Position numbers and translations under genes: made by a program. A DNA stretch of 58,056 nucleotides from Tritrichomonas foetus (Eukaryota; Parabasalia; Tritrichomonadida; Tritrichomonadidae): positions 1 to 58,056 of the forward strand of contig MLAK01001371.1 of assembly GCA_001839685.1 (NCBI GenBank). Reading direction: 5' to 3'. Positions 53,972-58,056 of this stretch are shown one piece after another. The notes below the pieces were generated by a model. That model worked only from the letters and a program-made list of their open reading frames with translations, had not been told where the DNA came from and ran no database searches. Each line of letters begins with the position of its first letter. Within the stretch, counting starts at the first letter, position 1.

Positions 53972-53993
53972 AGAAAGAGTATTCACAAACAAT
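53419..53993. other. Intergenic with homopolymer tracts
   Basis: A convergent spacer holding a run of about 18 T at 53535 and a run of 29 A ending at 53969. No gene is visible. Confidence 0.5.
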
Positions 53994-55148
53994 TTAATGT
54001 CTAAGTATGGTGTAAAATCGCCTATTTGGAGGTTTTCTTGCAGTCAAATATAGCTTCAGAGCTATTTCACCAGTGGGCTGATGCATATCAGAAACAACTG
54101 GATCCAAGTGGGCGTATTCAACTGAATTATCACACTTTTCATTCAATTTCTTCAATGTCAATGGCGGTGTAGCATCTCTAACATACGTTTCAGGTCGAGT
54201 GAGGCAAATTGGGCTTAGATCACTATCATCACCTTCTTCAGAATTTAATGGTTTTGCTATAAACTCGTCTTTGAATACATCTTCCATACTTTTTAGCATT
54301 TCATCCAATTTTTCACGAGTTTCTACAATCTGACTATGAAATCTAACACTATATTGGTTTGGTGTTCTCAAAATTTGAGAAAAATATTCGAAAACTTGAT
54401 CAGCATGAAAATAAATTAAACGTGCATTATCACATTGCTTTGTATTTAATGTTTTCGAAAGAAAAAAATCGAGCTGGTCATTTCGAACAATCCCATATAA
54501 TATAATAGTGAATGTGAACAGCCGTAAGATAGAAGAAAGAAATGGATTATCTTCATGATTTAAAATATAATTATATTGAACTAATCTTCGAAGAAGATAT
54601 TCATAACAATATTTTGTGTATTTAAGAGCATCTCTTAATTTTACATTTGATATTGAAAATGGTGAAAAGAAAATTGACATTGCAAGTTCATTAATGGCAT
54701 TTGAAAGAATATCTGAAGATTTGTCAGATACTTTGTCAGATTTTGTGTCAGAAATTTTATCCCTATGATTTATCTCAGGATTGGTTGAGTTACTAACATT
54801 AGAATTCTGATTATTATGACTATTTATGTTATTTCCACTAGTTGAGGTGTTTCCAGAATTATTTTGATTAAAATTATCGATTCCGGGTATGCATGGTGAA
54901 ACGACAGCATCAATTGCGAGTAAAACTTTTTTATGAGCGAACTCAATTAATTTGTTTGTAATGTCGCAGTACTTTTCTTGAATTGATTCTGGAATTGATG
55001 TTCGAAAATCGATGTAGCCGGGCTGGTTCATGAGTGGGCTATTTGGGAACTTTTTGAACAAGATATGAAACTGATTGAGTGTCTTTTTGAAGTTCTGAAA
55101 TTCGTTCTGATATTCGTCATCAAGATCATTCATGATCATTTGAGACAT
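53994..55148 (-). CDS. Unrecognised helical protein with Asn-rich insert
   Basis: This 384-aa protein starts at ATG 55148. Residues 1-95 are helical (EYQNEFQNFKKTLNQFHILF, IQEKYCDITNKLIEFAHKKV). A low-complexity Asn/Ser/Asp stretch spans about 96-145 (NSGNTSTSGNNINSHNNQN). A helical core spans about 146-300 (YCYEYLLRRLVQYNYILNHE, LFTFTIILYGIVRNDQLDFF). An acidic linker and a basic, Pro-containing C-terminus (ARKPPNRRFYTILRH) follow. There is no signal peptide or transmembrane segment and I do not recognise the family. The length and composition support a real gene. Confidence 0.65.
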   Translation of the reverse strand: MSQMIMNDLDDEYQNEFQNFKKTLNQFHILFKKFPNSPLMNQPGYIDFRTSIPESIQEKYCDITNKLIEFAHKKVLLAIDAVVSPCIPGIDNFNQNNSGNTSTSGNNINSHNNQNSNVSNSTNPEINHRDKISDTKSDKVSDKSSDILSNAINELAMSIFFSPFSISNVKLRDALKYTKYCYEYLLRRLVQYNYILNHEDNPFLSSILRLFTFTIILYGIVRNDQLDFFLSKTLNTKQCDNARLIYFHADQVFEYFSQILRTPNQYSVRFHSQIVETREKLDEMLKSMEDVFKDEFIAKPLNSEEGDDSDLSPICLTRPETYVRDATPPLTLKKLNEKCDNSVEYAHLDPVVSDMHQPTGEIALKLYLTARKPPNRRFYTILRH

Positions 55149-55886
55149 AGTATGCTTTTATCGTTGTAAATAATAATTTTTCAATTATAATGGACGTTTA
55201 AAAATTATAATTCTGAAAAAGATAGAGACTCCTCGCCGATATTTTAATCTCACATTTTCATCATAATTTGAATTTGGAAAGTGATATGAATTTGTTTATG
55301 ATATTAAGGTTAACTGCAGTTAACCCCAAACTATGAATGTTTTCAGGCGAATCTAGAGGTCGATGATTTTGGCAAATAACTAATAATACTGTAGGGTAGT
55401 TTCAAAGAATATTGATTTCATAAGTGTTAAGTGATATATAAATTTGAAATAGACAAGAATGAAATACATAGAAAGAGGGAATTCTTATGAGAGGGCCCCT
55501 CTCGGAGGGGACAGATTAGTTTACTTACCAGATTAATTGATTCACTCATTAAATTTTTTTGCTTTACTTTCTTATTCTTATATTTATAAAACTTTTATTT
55601 ATAATGTATATTTAATATGCTTCTATTTATAATGCTTATATTTCTGATGCTTCTATGTCTGACCATAACAAGCCTTAGTTTTTATTTTAAAGATTAATGA
55701 ATGAAAAAGAACATGTGAATCATATCATTTGATTTTACTAACAAAAAACATCTTCATATGGCATCAACAAGATGTGACATTGGAACAATGGGAGTGAGCT
55801 TTCATCAATAAATAATTAAGATAATAAAAAGAATGATTTTTTAATGATGGAAAATGATGTTTGTCTTTTCATAATTTAGTTGAAGA
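55149..55886. other. Intergenic, no gene seen
   Basis: A+T-rich spacer. A short GC-rich hairpin-like string (GAGGGGCCCCTCTCGGAGGGG region) stands out near 55490, but I cannot assign it. Confidence 0.4.
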
Positions 55887-56450
55887 TTAGGACGTAAATT
55901 TGTCATTTCTAATTTGAGCGCGTGCTGGTATGGGTGGTGGTGACTGGTTTATCACTTTTGGGGAAATTTGAAGAAAAGCTGGATCAGCAAGGAGAACTGT
56001 GGATCTTTTTTCTGGATAACTGCAATCATTCTCTTCTTCAAGAATGATATTTACCTTCTTTTTAAGGAGTGACGCTTCTTTGGAGATTGGCCGAAGGCAA
56101 ACGTCCTTTGTTGATGGATTCAATGGTGTACTTTTGATTTGAGTCTGATCATTATTTAGGATGTCAACTGAACTTATATCGTTGCGATGAATGACGGCGG
56201 ATTTTTTGGATGGTGATTTTGATGGAATCGAATAGAGAATTCTATCGACATCAATGTCGTCAAGTCGTATTCTCTCTTTCATTGCTGCTGGGATTTTGGT
56301 TTTCCCTGCTTTGCGGTCGTTTTTTAGCAAATTATGAGATGATTGATTGGTATCGGCTTTTTTTGGATTATTTATTTGATCCTTTGATGGAATCTTCCTC
56401 CCTAATCGTTTTGTTAGTCCTCTGAAAGATCCTCCTCCCCATCGAATCAT
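55887..56450 (-). CDS. Small basic, disordered protein, unrecognised
   Basis: This 187-aa protein starts at ATG 56450 (MIRWGGGSFRGLTKRLGRK). An upstream non-ATG extension to 56537 is not credible. It is basic and largely disordered, with Ser/Lys-rich motifs (SIPSKSPSKKS) and a Pro-rich end (SPPPIPARAQ). No domain was recognised. The next gene upstream (56666-57346) is of similar type and orientation. Confidence 0.5.
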   Translation of the reverse strand: MIRWGGGSFRGLTKRLGRKIPSKDQINNPKKADTNQSSHNLLKNDRKAGKTKIPAAMKERIRLDDIDVDRILYSIPSKSPSKKSAVIHRNDISSVDILNNDQTQIKSTPLNPSTKDVCLRPISKEASLLKKKVNIILEEENDCSYPEKRSTVLLADPAFLQISPKVINQSPPPIPARAQIRNDKFTS

Positions 56451-56665
56451 TGATACTGTTAGTTGAATCTGGAATCCATTTTGATGTGGTAATTCAATTT
56501 TCAAGAAAATAAAGTATTTAATGTCATTGTAAACCATTCAATAAAGTTCACACGCCGATCAGATATTTTTATTCAAATGAAAAACGTTTGGTGATTTTTT
56601 TACCCAATCTCAAAATACAGAAAATAAACAATTGAAAACAAAATAAACTATTCAATAATACGTAT

Positions 56666-57346
56666 TTACATAAAAGACAAGGAGTTTGGAACACCAACGT
56701 AATCTCGACAAAATGCTGCTGTTGAAATTAATGGTGCTGCTATAGGCTTCGCATTTATATCCATCGGCTCGTTATCAACAATTATTCGTTTTGGCTTATC
56801 CACCTTTTTCTGTGCGTAGGTAATTTCTTCTGTTATTCGGCTGCTCATTGCGTTGTTTGTTGTGTCTGTCCACATGATTGTTCTTGGCTTAATTGATTCA
56901 ATTTCCTTTTTAATTAACTTTAATTGTTTTTCGTTTGGAATGTTTCGATTCACGCTCGATCTATATCTTGCAGTTAAAGCTCTTTTAGGTATGGTTGAGC
57001 CTTTACTGATGACTTTAGAGTCTCTGTTTAGACGGTTTTCTATTTTGTCAAATTTTTCGAAGCCATCAAATTTATCGTTTCTATCGATATTTGGTTGGTT
57101 ATTTTGGATGTTGTAATCAAGAATTCCATTGTTGATTGGTGGAACAAAAGTTTTTCTAATACTCCTTGCAGATATGCAATTTTGAGAGTTCAATCGTGCG
57201 CTAAATAAATAAGGCTCGGCATCAGGATGATCAAATTGTATTAATTGATTCGAAATAGGAGGAACGTTGATGCATGTGCTTTTGGATGATAATGGTAGCT
57301 TCTTTTCCTTGAGAGAATTATTGGCGACTTTATAATAGTTCTTCAT
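56666..57346 (-). CDS. Basic disordered protein, unrecognised
   Basis: This 226-aa protein starts at ATG 57346. It is basic and mostly disordered, with Asn- and Lys-rich stretches, short conserved-looking pieces (KRALTARYRSSVNR, NEKQLKLIKKEIESIKPRTI) and a hydrophobic C-terminus (FCRDYVGVPNSLSFM). It has no signal peptide, transmembrane segment or known domain. A microtubule- or flagellum-associated role would fit the composition, but that is only a guess. Confidence 0.5.
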   Translation of the reverse strand: MKNYYKVANNSLKEKKLPLSSKSTCINVPPISNQLIQFDHPDAEPYLFSARLNSQNCISARSIRKTFVPPINNGILDYNIQNNQPNIDRNDKFDGFEKFDKIENRLNRDSKVISKGSTIPKRALTARYRSSVNRNIPNEKQLKLIKKEIESIKPRTIMWTDTTNNAMSSRITEEITYAQKKVDKPKRIIVDNEPMDINAKPIAAPLISTAAFCRDYVGVPNSLSFM

Positions 57347-57527
57347 TAAATCGGAAATAAGTTTTCTTCACAATTTTCTAACGTACCGAAATGTACGTTA
57401 AAAAAACCGGTGAAAGTTTTCTTTGAAGGGTTTTGGTTAACATAAAAATTGTTAACCAAAAAATAGAAGATCGTATCTTTTTTTCTATTTTCGCTATATA
57501 TTTTTACTGCTTGCAATCTAACATATA

Positions 57528-57647
57528 TACGGCAAAAACTTATGCGAACACACCTCTGAAACCTGAATTTCTTTATAGTAGTATTTCTACGGCAAAAACT
57601 TATGCGAACACACCTCTGAAACCTGAATTTCTTTATAGTAGTATTTC
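57528..57647 (+). repeat. Exact 60-bp tandem duplication
   Basis: Two consecutive identical 60-bp units (57528-57587, 57588-57647) each start TACGGCAAAAACTTATGCGA. The length is 20 codons, so an open frame runs through both copies, but nothing else suggests a gene. CTTATGCGAA also occurs in the 65-bp satellite just downstream. Confidence 0.85.
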
Positions 57648-57846
57648 AAGCATCAACAGATAATTTTCATTTCTTTGGTTTTTTTTTTTCATGTTTTTTC
57701 TTTTCAGTTAACACAGAAATTTACAAGCAACCAAAGTAGTTTTTTCGATCATTTTATCTCTGAAAAATTGATTACCCTATCAGCTATATTGAAAAATTTC
57801 TGTTATCAAGAGTGTCAATATTTCACCTTCTATTTCGTAATCAGCG

Positions 57847-58056
57847 GCGGTTGGCTTATGTGAATACTTGATTTTACCACTTTTTATTTGACCTTTACAT
57901 TATCAATTAATAGCGGTTGCTTATGCGAATTGATTCGCATACCGCTTTTTATTTGACCTTTTCATTATCAATTAATAGCGGTTGCTTATGCGAATTGATT
58001 CGCATACCGCTTTTTATTTGACCTTTTCATTATCAATTAATAGCGGTTGCTTATGC
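57847..58056 (+). repeat. 65-bp tandem repeat (satellite) running off the window end
   Basis: Units begin at 57911, 57976 and 58041 (the last is cut by the window end), with a diverged copy at 57847-57910. Each unit contains the palindrome TATGCGAATTGATTCGCATA flanked by GCGGT and CCGC, then CTTTTTATTTGACCTTTTCA. It could be a subtelomeric or interspersed satellite; the contig end presumably reflects assembly failure in the array. Confidence 0.88.

Noticed and set aside
1..58056. tRNA or rRNA genes and CRISPR arrays
   Set aside because: No paired A/B boxes with a foldable cloverleaf, no rRNA-like conserved blocks and no regularly spaced short repeats with unique spacers were seen by eye; a tRNAscan or Infernal run would settle it.
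1..58056. Spliceosomal introns of the trichomonad type
   Set aside because: No GTATGT paired with ACTAACACACAG was found; the frame breaks seen here do not fit such introns.

Overview
The window looks like nuclear DNA of a parabasalid protist, most likely Tritrichomonas or a close trichomonad. It is very A+T-rich with no canonical trichomonad intron motifs. Nearly every gene is a single exon, and several have AATAAA just after the stop. The protein families are also typical: Myb-repeat regulators, Rab GTPases with -CC tails, a giant multi-pass class III cyclase with a PAS domain, STE20/CAMK kinases, a DUSP-USP deubiquitinase, a Thr-rich surface protein with a short anchor tail, and a Pmp-like beta-helix surface protein. 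The window starts in a T homopolymer and ends inside a 65-bp tandem repeat, so it is probably a whole contig. A 380-bp N gap lies in the Thr-rich repeat at 16181-16560.

Layout. 0-10 kb: a membrane-anchored DUF218-like protein whose 5' end is frameshifted, a PAK-type kinase, a convergent pseudokinase lacking its catalytic core, a 1.3 kb non-autonomous element flanked by TTAA, and a Ser-Pro/coiled-coil protein. 10-18 kb: a NCKAP1/Hem (WAVE complex) homologue, a 2.4 kb gene-poor gap, then the Thr-rich surface protein, broken by a gap, a frame-rotating 67-bp repeat and an in-frame stop before its membrane anchor. 19-33 kb: the cyclase, a Rab, a Vps8/11/18-like HOPS/CORVET subunit, a CARMIL-like PH-LRR protein and a second Rab-like GTPase. 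33-41 kb: a type I beta-helix surface protein, a coiled-coil protein, a USP split by a frameshift in its Cys box, and a PPP phosphatase pseudogene. 42-51 kb: three Myb genes spaced among decayed genes. 52-57 kb: a coiled-coil protein and three unrecognised proteins. 57.4-58.1 kb: tandem repeats.

Functionally the intact genes fall into actin control (PAK-like kinase, Nap1/Hem, CARMIL-like), endomembrane traffic (two Rab-like GTPases, Vps-type protein), signalling (cyclase, kinases), transcription (Mybs), ubiquitin removal and cell surface. There is no operon-like organisation; gene order is probably not functional.

The most notable non-genic content is several uncatalogued repeats: a GC-richer fold-back family (three copies), a TTAA-flanked inverted-repeat element, a small palindromic family, and a contig-end satellite. 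Most of these share the core AGGTCAAA. A GAAAAAGTG motif recurs upstream of many genes. I see no tRNA, rRNA or CRISPR.
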